The position numbers and the translations under genes are program-made. A stretch of 64,000 bases of DNA, from the NCBI RefSeq assembly GCF_029892845.1, contig NZ_JARXVT010000006.1, positions 25,870-89,869 of the forward strand. Reading direction: 5' to 3'. Shown here piece after piece: positions 35,468-44,055 of this stretch (within the stretch, counting starts at the first letter, position 1; each line of letters starts with the position of its first letter). This DNA comes from Aurantimicrobium minutum (GTDB lineage Bacteria; Actinomycetota; Actinomycetes; Actinomycetales; Microbacteriaceae). The notes under the pieces are model-generated. The model saw nothing but the letters and a program-made list of their open reading frames with translations. It did no database searches and was not told the DNA's origin.

Positions 35468-36358
35468 GCCATACAGCAGTCCAGTCAGGCTGGATAGCTT
35501 CAACGCCAGGATGTATTCCTGCGGAGTCTTGGCCATGACCGTGATCAAGCACGCGGGCAGTGCAGCCAACAGTGCAAACAGGGTCAGCAATGCTGCGGTG
35601 TAGAAGAGGCCTACGTAGATGACGATTCCAAAAGGAATCAACATCAAGATGCAGAACAGAACCGCTGAGGGTGTACGACCCATACGAACGGCAAGAGTTT
35701 TCTTTCCAGCCAGAGTGTCAGTGGCAATATCGCGGATGTTATTCACGACCAGAACGGCACAGGAAATCAATCCAATGCCAATTCCACCCAGCAGGCTTTC
35801 CTGACTGAAGGTGCCGGTTTGGACATAGGTCGTGCCCAGAGTTGCCACTAGTCCGAAGAAAATGAAAACCATTACTTCACCCAGGCCGGCATAGCCATAA
35901 GGGCGACGGCCTCCGGTATAGAACCAGGCAGCAACAATGGCAACAGCACCTACTGCCAACATCCACCAGGCACTGGTGAGAATCACAATGGCAATTCCGG
36001 CAACACCTGAGAGAGCAAAGAAGGCGAGTGCAACGGATAAGACCTTCTTGGGATCTGCGGCACCTGAGCCGGTCAGGCGGGCAGGTCCGACTCGGTAGTC
36101 ATCAGTGCCCCGCACCCCATCGGAGTAATCGTTGGAGTAATTGACACCAATCTGCAATGCCAAAGCAACAACCAAACAGAGCAGAGCAACAGGAGCGTTG
36201 AACTGCTCGGTGATGGACGCGGCTCCCGAACCAATAGCAACAGGGGCAAAGGCGAGAGGAAGGGTTCGAATGCGTGCACCCGAGATCCAATCAGCTGCCG
36301 TTGCCTTGCGAGGTTTGTGGGAGACGGAACCGTGGTGCTTCTTGCTGGTCTTACTCAT
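35438..36358 (-). CDS. menA: 1,4-dihydroxy-2-naphthoate polyprenyltransferase
   Basis: Integral membrane UbiA-family enzyme that attaches the isoprenoid tail to DHNA. 306 residues, about nine helices. The first Asp motif is in GVNYSNDYSDGVRGTDD and the second in NNIRDIATDTLAGKKT. TAGGCT lies 7 nt before its ATG, although menE ends 10 bp upstream, so an internal promoter is possible. Confidence 0.95.
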   Translation of the reverse strand: MSKTSKKHHGSVSHKPRKATAADWISGARIRTLPLAFAPVAIGSGAASITEQFNAPVALLCLVVALALQIGVNYSNDYSDGVRGTDDYRVGPARLTGSGAADPKKVLSVALAFFALSGVAGIAIVILTSAWWMLAVGAVAIVAAWFYTGGRRPYGYAGLGEVMVFIFFGLVATLGTTYVQTGTFSQESLLGGIGIGLISCAVLVVNNIRDIATDTLAGKKTLAVRMGRTPSAVLFCILMLIPFGIVIYVGLFYTAALLTLFALLAALPACLITVMAKTPQEYILALKLSSLTGLLYGLGFAFAFFS

Positions 36359-36368
36359 ACGTTCGAGC

Positions 36369-37532
36369 CTACTTCTGCGTCGCAGCGAATGCAGACAGAG
36401 CGAGCAGGTCTGGCTTGCCTGAGCTCAACCGTGGAATCTCGTCGATGAAGCAGACAATCTTGGGTGCTGCAACGCGACCCAGCTCAGCAACAATGGCGTC
36501 ATAGATCTGCGCTGAGAGCTCGGCACTGTGTTCAACACCAGGCACAACAACAGCGGGGCGAACACCCCATTCCGAATCTGGAATATGTATTGCCAACGCC
36601 TGAGAACAGCCTGCAATCGCCCGAACTACCGCCTCCACAGCATCAAGGTCAATCTTGAGACCGCCGGATGTGATCACTCTATCGATACGCCCGAGGACTG
36701 TAAGCACGCCGTTTTCTAGGCTTCCTGCATCTCCAGTGTGATACCAGGTAACTCCATTCCTGTTTTGGAATGTATCTGCAGTGCGCTGTTCATCAGCCAC
36801 GTATTCAGTCGCAAGCTGTGGTGCTGAGATGAGGATCTCGCCCGAGTCTTCAGCTATTTCCACACTGACCCCCGCAAGCGGAACACCGTCATAAACACAA
36901 CCACCGGATGTCTCGCTCGAGCCATAGGTGGTGACAATCTTGACGCCCAGTGAATCAGCACGCTCGCGCAGTTCAGGTTCAAGAGCTTGTCCGCCAATCA
37001 GAACAGCATCAAGGGATCGCAGGAGCTCCAGAGCATCTGTGCTGTCTTCTGCTTCATCGAGCACACGTGCCAGTTGAACAGGGACAAGTGCTGTGTAGCG
37101 GCGCTCTCCGGTCATCTCGCTGACGGAGTGCAAGAAGGTACGCGCATCAAAAGGACCACTGGGCATGTACACCGGTTCTGTGCCTGACTCAATTGATCTC
37201 ACAAGTACAGACATGCCTGCGATATAGGTCAGTGGCAATGCCAGTAACCATTGACCTGCTCCACCCAGACGTTCGTGTGCTGAAACCGCGCTGGAACGAA
37301 GTGCCGCTGCGCTCAGTGCCACCGTCTTCGGTTTTCCTGAGGTGCCCGATGTCTGGATGAGCAAAGCGGTTCCCTCAGGAGCTTCGGTCAGCGGAGTCTC
37401 ACCTGCAGCAACCATCCGTGAAGCACGTGCATCCCGAACGAGTACTGCTGGACCGTTGTTGCCCAGAGCATCAGAGAGTGCGGCAAACACCTGTTGCGGC
37501 GCAGCCGCATCACAGAGCACCACAGCTGTCAT
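36369..37532 (-). CDS. menE: o-Succinylbenzoate-CoA ligase
   Basis: ANL-family adenylating enzyme of the menaquinone route. From the ATG at 37532 it has 387 residues, somewhat short but usual for actinobacterial MenE; the open frame runs on to 37697 with no similarity. Motifs are LLIQTSGTSGKPKTVAL (ATP loop), TTYGSSETSGG, YHTGDAGSL and GRIDRVITSGGLKID, with the C-terminal catalytic lysine expected in SSGKPDLL. 7 bp after menB. Confidence 0.93.
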   Translation of the reverse strand: MTAVVLCDAAAPQQVFAALSDALGNNGPAVLVRDARASRMVAAGETPLTEAPEGTALLIQTSGTSGKPKTVALSAAALRSSAVSAHERLGGAGQWLLALPLTYIAGMSVLVRSIESGTEPVYMPSGPFDARTFLHSVSEMTGERRYTALVPVQLARVLDEAEDSTDALELLRSLDAVLIGGQALEPELRERADSLGVKIVTTYGSSETSGGCVYDGVPLAGVSVEIAEDSGEILISAPQLATEYVADEQRTADTFQNRNGVTWYHTGDAGSLENGVLTVLGRIDRVITSGGLKIDLDAVEAVVRAIAGCSQALAIHIPDSEWGVRPAVVVPGVEHSAELSAQIYDAIVAELGRVAAPKIVCFIDEIPRLSSGKPDLLALSAFAATQK

Positions 37533-37539
37533 GTGAGAC

Positions 37540-38430
37540 CTAGTAGTGCCAGGGATAAGGCGACCAGTCAGGTTCGCGCTTCTGTAAGAAGGAGTCGCGT
37601 CCTTCCACTGCTTCGTCTGTGCCATAGGCCAGACGGGTAGCTTCACCAGCGAAGACTTGTTGTCCCAAGATGCCGTCGTCAGTTGCGTTGAGCGCAAACT
37701 TCAGCATGCGGATAGCAGTGGGGGACTTTGTCATGATAGTGCGTGCCATAGCGAGGGCTTCAGTTTCGAGGTCTTCGTGTGCAACAACGCGGTTGACTGC
37801 ACCCATTTCATACGCACGCTGTGCGCTGTATTCCTCGGCAAGGAAGAAGACTTCGCGAGCAAACTTCTGGCCAACCTGCTTGGCAAAATAGGCACTGCCA
37901 TAACCGGCATCGAATGAGCCCACGTCAGCATCGGTCTGCTTGAAGTGTGCGTGCTCACGGCTGGCGATGGAGAGATCGCAGACCACGTGCAGTGAATGTC
38001 CGCCACCGGCAGCCCAACCAGGGATCACAGCAATGACAACCTTGGGCATAGTGCGAATCAAGCGCTGCACTTCAAGAATGTGTAGACGACCGGTTCCGGT
38101 GGAGCCGTCGGCGTATTCATAGCCTGCCTTGCCGCGGATGCGCTGGTCGCCGCCTGAGCAGAATGCCCAGCCGCCATCCTTCGGGCTGGGGCCATTGCCG
38201 GTAATGAGGACAACGCCCACCTTGCTGTTCTGACGGGCATCGTCGAGTGCGCGGTAAAGCTCATCAACCGTCTGGGGGCGGAAAGCATTGCGCACCTCGG
38301 GACGGTTGAAGGCAATACGAGCCACCTGTCCGCGCACGTCAAGGTGGTAGGTGATGTCCGTGAAGCCTTCTGAGCCAGGTGCAACAACCCACTGCGTGGG
38401 GTCAAAGATGTCCGAAACGGGAGATGCCAT
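37540..38430 (-). CDS. menB: 1,4-dihydroxy-2-naphthoyl-CoA synthase
   Basis: Crotonase-fold enzyme that closes the second ring from OSB-CoA. 296 residues. ITYHLDVRGQVARIAFNRPE leads into the fold; FCSGGDQRIRG and PGWAAGGGHSLHVVCDLS form the oxyanion sites, and DADVGSFDAGYGSAY is the MenB-specific segment. The ATG has TAGGCT 6 nt upstream. First gene of menB-menE-menA. Confidence 0.96.
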   Translation of the reverse strand: MASPVSDIFDPTQWVVAPGSEGFTDITYHLDVRGQVARIAFNRPEVRNAFRPQTVDELYRALDDARQNSKVGVVLITGNGPSPKDGGWAFCSGGDQRIRGKAGYEYADGSTGTGRLHILEVQRLIRTMPKVVIAVIPGWAAGGGHSLHVVCDLSIASREHAHFKQTDADVGSFDAGYGSAYFAKQVGQKFAREVFFLAEEYSAQRAYEMGAVNRVVAHEDLETEALAMARTIMTKSPTAIRMLKFALNATDDGILGQQVFAGEATRLAYGTDEAVEGRDSFLQKREPDWSPYPWHY

Positions 38431-38475
38431 GCCTCCAGCCTACGAGAACCACAGCAACGGTGGGAGACTAGGGAC

Positions 38476-39450
38476 GTGCACCCACCTCTGTCAGAGCTTC
38501 TTGCCACCGCCCGCGTGGTCTCACTTCCCCTTGGAGTGAAGTTCCGTGGCATCTGGTCCAGGGAGATCATGCTGTTCCAGGGACCCGAAGGGTGGACCGA
38601 GTTCAGCCCCTTCGTGGAATACAACGATGATGAAGCTGTGCACTGGCTTCGAGCTGCCATTGAGTTTGGCTGGCAGCCAGTGCCCCAGCTCTATCGCGAC
38701 CAGATCATGGTCAATGCGACCGTTCCTGCCGTTGCTCCTGATCAGGTTGCTGAGGTTCTCTCCCACTTCGATGGTTGCCGAACAGCCAAGGTGAAAGTCG
38801 GCGAACCCGGGCAGCCCCTGAGCGAAGATGTGGCACGCGTGCGCGAAGTGCGCCGCATCATGGGTCCCGAAGGGCGCATCCGCGTGGATGCGAACGCTGC
38901 CTGGAATGTGGACGAGGCAGAACATGCCTTCCATGCCCTTGCCGAGTTTGATCTTGAATATGTCGAACAGCCCTGTGCTTCTCTGGAGGAACTCGCAGAG
39001 TTGCGTGAACGCACGCACTACATGGACGTTCCTATCGCTGCCGATGAGAGCATTCGCAAGGCCGAGGATCCTCGTGCTGTTGCGCAGGCTGTCGCGGCAG
39101 ACGTGCTGGTGCTGAAGGCTCAGCCATTGGGTGGCATCTCACAGATTGTGCAGCTCTCCGAAGAAGTAACGCTGCCCATAGTTCTCTCCAGTGCTCTGGA
39201 GTCTTCCGTGGGAATTGCTATGGGTCTCTATGCCGCTGCTGCTGTGAAGGAGCTGAACTTCGACTGCGGTTTGGGAACAGCTTCACTGTTAGCTGGAGAC
39301 GTCACTGTTGCTCCCCTGGTTGCCCAGGGTGGTTCTATCGCTGTCCAGCGCCCCGAAGTCAGTGAAGACTTGTTAGATCACTTCTCAGCCAGCCCTGACA
39401 CCACTGCGTGGTGGCTGGAGCGGCTGGAGCGCTGCTACGACCTACTCTGA
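38476..39450 (+). CDS. menC: o-Succinylbenzoate synthase
   Basis: Enolase-superfamily dehydratase turning SHCHC into OSB. 324 residues. The catalytic lysine pair is in TAKVKVG, metal ligands are in RVDANAAW, EYVEQPC and AADESIRK, and the second lysine lies in VLKAQPLGG. GTG start, divergent from menB with only 45 bp between them. It converges on ccsB with 4 bp between stops. Confidence 0.94.
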   Translation: MHPPLSELLATARVVSLPLGVKFRGIWSREIMLFQGPEGWTEFSPFVEYNDDEAVHWLRAAIEFGWQPVPQLYRDQIMVNATVPAVAPDQVAEVLSHFDGCRTAKVKVGEPGQPLSEDVARVREVRRIMGPEGRIRVDANAAWNVDEAEHAFHALAEFDLEYVEQPCASLEELAELRERTHYMDVPIAADESIRKAEDPRAVAQAVAADVLVLKAQPLGGISQIVQLSEEVTLPIVLSSALESSVGIAMGLYAAAAVKELNFDCGLGTASLLAGDVTVAPLVAQGGSIAVQRPEVSEDLLDHFSASPDTTAWWLERLERCYDLL

Positions 39451-39454
39451 TGAC

Positions 39455-40369
39455 CTAGAGGCCTGAATAAGAGTGCAGGCCCTTGAAGAAGATGTTCACG
39501 ACGGTGAAGTTGAACATCACTGCTGCGAAACCAACCATGGCCAGCCAAGCTGAACGCGTTCCGCGCCATCCACGCGTGGAGCGTGCGTGGATATAACCGG
39601 CATAGATGGTCCAGATGATGAAGGTCCAGACTTCCTTGGTGTCCCAACCCCAGTAACGACCCCAGGCCTTTTCTGCCCAGATCGCACCCGCAATGAGCGT
39701 GAAGGTCCAGAGTACGAAACCAATGATGATCAAGCGGTATGCGTAGTTCTCCAGCTGCACCGAATCGGGCAGACGAGTAAGGAAACCCAGACGGGTCTTT
39801 TCCTGTGCTGCAGCAGCGCTTTCGCGCTTGGTCTGCAGCAACTGCATCAGTGAGAGTGCGAAGCCGAGGGCAAAGAAGCCGGTTGCCAACGTGGCCACGA
39901 AGACGTGAATAACCAGCCAGTAGGACTGGAGTGCGGGTGGAAGAGGAACAATCTCGACGTAGTAGCGAGTGGCAGCAAGGCCGAGAAGAAGAAGTACAAG
40001 TCCGGTGACGAAGGAACCCAGGAACTTCATGTCCCACTTCAGGTTCACCAGCAAGAAGACACCCACGATGATGAGGGTTCCGGTCATGGCAAACTCATAC
40101 ATGTTTGCCCAGGGCACGCGAGATGCAGCAAAGCCGCGCATCAGAGTGGCAGCAAGTTGAAGCACGAAGCCAAGCACAGTCAAAGACATAGCGACGCGTG
40201 CAAGCTTGCGACGTTCTGGGACGACTACTACCTTGGTTGCTTCTCCCGCGGGTGCATCTGAGCTAGCACCCTTAGCCAGATCAAGTGTGAACAGCACGAA
40301 GGCAATGGCATAGATCGCCATGGCCGAGTAAAGGGCAAGTACGGAGTACTGCGAGAGGGTGTCAGTCAC
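39455..40369 (-). CDS. ccsB: Cytochrome c biogenesis protein CcsB
   Basis: 304 residues, about eight helices. The tryptophan-rich heme-handling motif is RYWGWDTKEVWTFIIW near residue 237, with histidines in the flanking helices. With ResB it forms the system II heme delivery and ligation complex. The start overlaps resB by 8 bp. Last gene of the operon. Confidence 0.94.
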   Translation of the reverse strand: MTDTLSQYSVLALYSAMAIYAIAFVLFTLDLAKGASSDAPAGEATKVVVVPERRKLARVAMSLTVLGFVLQLAATLMRGFAASRVPWANMYEFAMTGTLIIVGVFLLVNLKWDMKFLGSFVTGLVLLLLGLAATRYYVEIVPLPPALQSYWLVIHVFVATLATGFFALGFALSLMQLLQTKRESAAAAQEKTRLGFLTRLPDSVQLENYAYRLIIIGFVLWTFTLIAGAIWAEKAWGRYWGWDTKEVWTFIIWTIYAGYIHARSTRGWRGTRSAWLAMVGFAAVMFNFTVVNIFFKGLHSYSGL

Positions 40370-41999
40370 GGGTCAATCCTAAGGCTCGTTCGAGCTTGTC
40401 CTTCAGGGCAATAACTGCACCCTCCAGGGTGGGGTCATCTCCACGGGCAAGACCTGCACATTCCGCTGTGACCGAACCGTCTGCGTTTTCAGTGACCGAA
40501 ACCCACATGCGCCTGCGCGGGATAAAGAGGGAGATGAGAAGACCACCCAGAGCAGAGAGTGCAAAGACGAGTACCCAGCCTTGAGTGGGGTCGCGGTGGA
40601 TGTCGAGAGAGACGAAACGCTTCACGCCATCGAAAGTGACCGTGCCTAAACCATCGGGAAGTTCAGCGCTTTCACCAGGCTTGAGCTCAATGGCTTCCAG
40701 TGGTGAATTTCGTCCCGCCAGCTTGGTCATGTCCTCGGTATCGAGGGCATAGACCGAACGGGGGATACCTTCATCGAGACCAAGGTCACCACTGTAAACA
40801 TCAAAGGCAAGTTGAGGGTCGATCAAGTCTGGATACATCGAGAAGGATGCCCCGCTGTGACCCGTGCTCACGGTGGGATACAAGAAACCGATCAGGCCGA
40901 CCTGTTCGGCCAGGCCATCAGGAAGCTTGATGACGCCGAGAGAGGTGAGGTTATTGTCCTGTGGCAGGAAGTTCACCGAGTCGGTGAAGATGACGTTGCC
41001 CTCAGGATCGCGGATGGTCACCGTGGGCGCATAACCGTTGCCCAAGAGATAGACGTCCGTGCCAGCAATGCGAAGCGGTTCATTCACCTTGATGGTCTGC
41101 TTCTGGGGTTCTTCACCCTTGATCTGGGTTGTGACATCGGCAGTGAAGTCCACCGGCTGACCAATGGCGTTGGAGTTCTTCTCCTCATACACAACAGTGA
41201 ACTTATCCAGCTGGATTGTGTAGGGGGGAAGAGTCGAAGAGTCGAAGAAGCGACCTGGGTTGAACGAGTCAAAAGCAATGAGCGAGTTGGTGAATGCTTG
41301 ACCTTCATAGAACGCGCGCTGACCAGCAAAGCCGAAACCTCCACCGAAGCCCACGGCAATAAGAACACCGACGAGCGCAAAGTGGAAGATGAGGTTTCCG
41401 GTCTCACGCATGTAACCGCGCTCAGCAGAAACGGTGATCGCTGCCTCGCTCTTGAGCTTTCCCTTGCCGCCGGCAGCACGGTCATAACGTGCAACGCGGT
41501 AACGGTCTGACTTGAGAACCGCTCGCGCTGCCTCGAGTACTTCTTCAGCACTCTTGCCTGAGACAGAAATCTTGGCGTAGGCAGGAAGACGAACCAGGTT
41601 TGCCGGAGTCACGGGTGGCTGAGCCTGCAGGGCCTCGATGTGATGCTTGGTGCGGGGAAGAACACAGCCAATCAGAGAGATAAACAGCAGCAGGTAAATG
41701 GCCGAGAACCACGCAGAGGAATACACATCGAACATCTGGAACTGATCCAGAATCGGGGCAGTGTCCTTGTGGTCCACGAAGTACTGGCTCACACCATTGG
41801 GGTCAGAGCTGCGCTGAGGAACAAGAGATCCAGGAACGGCAGCGATGGCCAACAACAACAACAGAAGCAATGCAGTGCGCATGCTGGTGAGCTGACGCCA
41901 GAACCAGCGCAACCAGCCCACAACACCAAGGTTGGGGTTCACAATCTTGGCGTCGACATCAACGGGCTTGGAATCAATGTGATCAGAGGGACGGGACAA
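40362..41999 (-). CDS. resB: Cytochrome c biogenesis protein ResB
   Basis: 545 residues. Three helices lie in the N-terminal 240 residues, a large outside domain follows, and a fourth helix lies near residue 480 (LVFALSALGGLLISLFI). LTSMRTALLLLLLLAIAAVPGSLVPQ-type helix 1 is typical. It works with CcsB to attach heme to apocytochrome c outside the membrane. Overlaps ccdA by 17 bp. Confidence 0.94.
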   Translation of the reverse strand: MSRPSDHIDSKPVDVDAKIVNPNLGVVGWLRWFWRQLTSMRTALLLLLLLAIAAVPGSLVPQRSSDPNGVSQYFVDHKDTAPILDQFQMFDVYSSAWFSAIYLLLFISLIGCVLPRTKHHIEALQAQPPVTPANLVRLPAYAKISVSGKSAEEVLEAARAVLKSDRYRVARYDRAAGGKGKLKSEAAITVSAERGYMRETGNLIFHFALVGVLIAVGFGGGFGFAGQRAFYEGQAFTNSLIAFDSFNPGRFFDSSTLPPYTIQLDKFTVVYEEKNSNAIGQPVDFTADVTTQIKGEEPQKQTIKVNEPLRIAGTDVYLLGNGYAPTVTIRDPEGNVIFTDSVNFLPQDNNLTSLGVIKLPDGLAEQVGLIGFLYPTVSTGHSGASFSMYPDLIDPQLAFDVYSGDLGLDEGIPRSVYALDTEDMTKLAGRNSPLEAIELKPGESAELPDGLGTVTFDGVKRFVSLDIHRDPTQGWVLVFALSALGGLLISLFIPRRRMWVSVTENADGSVTAECAGLARGDDPTLEGAVIALKDKLERALGLTRD

Positions 42000-42735
42000 A
42001 GTTACTGATCACCGCCTGAAGTTGATAGATCCATGCAGTCCACAATCCGGTCACCATGAGAACACCCATGACAATCAGCAGAACTCCACCGAAGATGTTG
42101 ATGGCTCGAATGTGACGCTTGAGAAAAGCGACCGAGCCTGTTGCCCAGCCTAAGCCCAGCGCAAGAAACACAAAGGGGATGCCGAGACCTAAGCAGTAGG
42201 CAAAGCCCAGCAGTGCTCCGCGCCAGGGGGAAGCCGTGTCAATACTGAGCGACAAGATAGCAGTCAGCGTGGGGCCCATGCAGGGAGTCCAGCCGAGGCC
42301 AAAGACAACACCCAGTAAGGGAGCTCCCGCAAGACCAGTAGTCGGAGCAATCTTGAGCTTGGCAGTGCGCTGGAAGAAACCAAACTGGCCAATAAAGACC
42401 AGGCCCATCGCAATCACGACAAAGCCCAAAATCACTGTGATGAGTTCTTGCCACTGAATGAGCCACGCACCGATGGCGCCAAAAGCGGCGCCATAGAGCA
42501 CAAAGACAACGGAGAAGCCGGCGATAAAGAGAAAGACTCCGGCAACCATTCGGCGGATGTTTCTGCGCTGACCTTGAAGATCTGTTGCCGGTGCGGTTAC
42601 CCCGCTGACATAAGCAAGGTAGCCGGGGACCAATGGGAGAACACAGGGGGAAGCAAACGAGATGAGACCAGCAAGAAGCGCCAGTGGAATGGCAACAAGA
42701 AGTTGCCCGCTGTAAACCAGCTCACCCACGTTCAT
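41983..42735 (-). CDS. ccdA: Thiol-disulfide transporter CcdA
   Basis: 250 residues, six transmembrane helices. The paired redox cysteines are in FASPCVLPLVPGY and GWTPCMGPTL, each followed by proline-rich turns. It passes electrons from cytoplasmic thioredoxin outward to the ResA-like protein encoded directly upstream. Start and upstream stop overlap by 1 bp. Confidence 0.95.
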   Translation of the reverse strand: MNVGELVYSGQLLVAIPLALLAGLISFASPCVLPLVPGYLAYVSGVTAPATDLQGQRRNIRRMVAGVFLFIAGFSVVFVLYGAAFGAIGAWLIQWQELITVILGFVVIAMGLVFIGQFGFFQRTAKLKIAPTTGLAGAPLLGVVFGLGWTPCMGPTLTAILSLSIDTASPWRGALLGFAYCLGLGIPFVFLALGLGWATGSVAFLKRHIRAINIFGGVLLIVMGVLMVTGLWTAWIYQLQAVISNFVPSL

Positions 42736-43334
42736 TAATTCGCACCCGATTCGGCAGCGATGTCAGTAATCAGAGTGGAGAGAATCGAGGGGTCCTTGAG
42801 CTGGCCCAAAATGCGTGCCGCGACGCGGCCCTGGGCATCCAGAATCAAGGTGGTGGGAACAGCGTTGGGGGGAACCTGTGCCGCAAAGGCCAGCTGTGCC
42901 TGCCCATCCTGGTCAATGATGCTGGGATAGGTAATGCCAAAGCGAACATTGAAGCTGTCAATCGTTGCAGCTTGGTCGCGCACGTTCACGCCCAAGAAGT
43001 TCACTCCAGAAGGGGCGGTCTCTGTGTAGACCTGTTCCAGGTCAGGAGCTTCTGCTCGGCAGGGTGCGCAACCTGCGTACCAAAAGTTGACCACGAGAAC
43101 ATTGCCCAGGTAATCGGCTGAAGAAACTGTGGCACCGGTCTCGGTCGTACCCGAGAACGTGATGACGTCCCCACGGTTTTCCAGAGTGATCTCTGTGACC
43201 GAACCATCACCGGCGATGTAGTTCTTGTTTGAGCCTTCGCGGTATTGCTCAGCAAGGGGATCGCTCGAGCACCCAGTAAGACCCAAGGCAATGACGGCAG
43301 CGCCGGCAACTAGAAGAGTGGAAAATTTTCTCAT
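42735..43334 (-). CDS. resA: ResA/TlpA-like thiol-disulfide lipoprotein
   Basis: 199 residues. A lipoprotein signal ends in LTGC with C22 as the lipidated residue. The thioredoxin fold carries the CxxC site in WYAGCAPCRAEAPD. It reduces the CxxCH disulfide of apocytochrome c before heme attachment, fed by CcdA. Overlaps the upstream phosphatase gene by 4 bp (ATGA). Confidence 0.92.
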   Translation of the reverse strand: MRKFSTLLVAGAAVIALGLTGCSSDPLAEQYREGSNKNYIAGDGSVTEITLENRGDVITFSGTTETGATVSSADYLGNVLVVNFWYAGCAPCRAEAPDLEQVYTETAPSGVNFLGVNVRDQAATIDSFNVRFGITYPSIIDQDGQAQLAFAAQVPPNAVPTTLILDAQGRVAARILGQLKDPSILSTLITDIAAESGAN

Positions 43335-43990
43335 ACTGCGCCCACATCCAATGCGGTTGCCGTGAGCTCTGCTGCAGGTTCCACATAACCCACTTCGACA
43401 AAACCCAGCTCCGGCTTCATGGGGTCAATGAGTTCCAGGGTGGTGATGCTGGAGAGCGTGCAGCGGCGAGCGCGGGGATCGTGGAACAAGTTCTTGCCAT
43501 TGACGTCACGGTGAACCATCCAGATGGGTAACTGGTGGCTGACAATCACCACGTCACCACCAGGAACAGAGGTTGCCGCATCAATCATGGCGTCGCGCAT
43601 GCGCGAAGCAATGGATTGATAGGGCTCACCCCAGCTGGGGCGGAAGGGGTTCACCAGGTATTTCCAGTTACCAGGATCCTTCAACGCGGAGTCGGATCCG
43701 CGCATGCGCTTGCCCTCAAAAGCATTGGTCGGCTCAATAACCCGCTCATCAATATCAATGGGCAAAGCCAGTGCCTTGGCTACTGGTGCTGCTGACTCTT
43801 GGGTGCGCTGCAAGGGAGAGGCAATGAGGCGTGAATAGGCGCGACCGCGGCCTGCTAAATCAGCAGCAGCAAGGGCAGCCATCTGGTGGCCTGACTCGGA
43901 GAGACCGTACTCAGGCAAACGGCCATACAGCACCCTGTTCGGGTTGAAAACCTCACCGTGACGGACGAGGTGTAACTGAGTGGCGACCAT
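43331..43990 (-). CDS. Histidine phosphatase family protein
   Basis: 219 residues. The phosphohistidine motif is LVRHGEVFNP, the second histidine lies in VIVSHQLPIWM, and ASPLQRTQESAAPVA matches the phosphoglycerate-mutase-like branch. Substrate unknown. The ATG has TAGACT 7 nt upstream. It leads the cytochrome c maturation operon, as in many actinobacteria, but its link to that process is unclear. Confidence 0.9.
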   Translation of the reverse strand: MVATQLHLVRHGEVFNPNRVLYGRLPEYGLSESGHQMAALAAADLAGRGRAYSRLIASPLQRTQESAAPVAKALALPIDIDERVIEPTNAFEGKRMRGSDSALKDPGNWKYLVNPFRPSWGEPYQSIASRMRDAMIDAATSVPGGDVVIVSHQLPIWMVHRDVNGKNLFHDPRARRCTLSSITTLELIDPMKPELGFVEVGYVEPAAELTATALDVGAV

Positions 43991-44041
43991 GCCTCTAAGT
44001 CTACGGATGCCGTTCCGGTTAATTCGCCGAGAGCGGGCCAG

Positions 44042-44047
44042 TAAACT
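44042..44047 (+). promoter_or_regulatory. -10 box of aspS
   Basis: TAAACT 8 nt before the GTG start, with no Shine-Dalgarno between them. Confidence 0.5.
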
Positions 44048-44055
44048 TACCTCTT

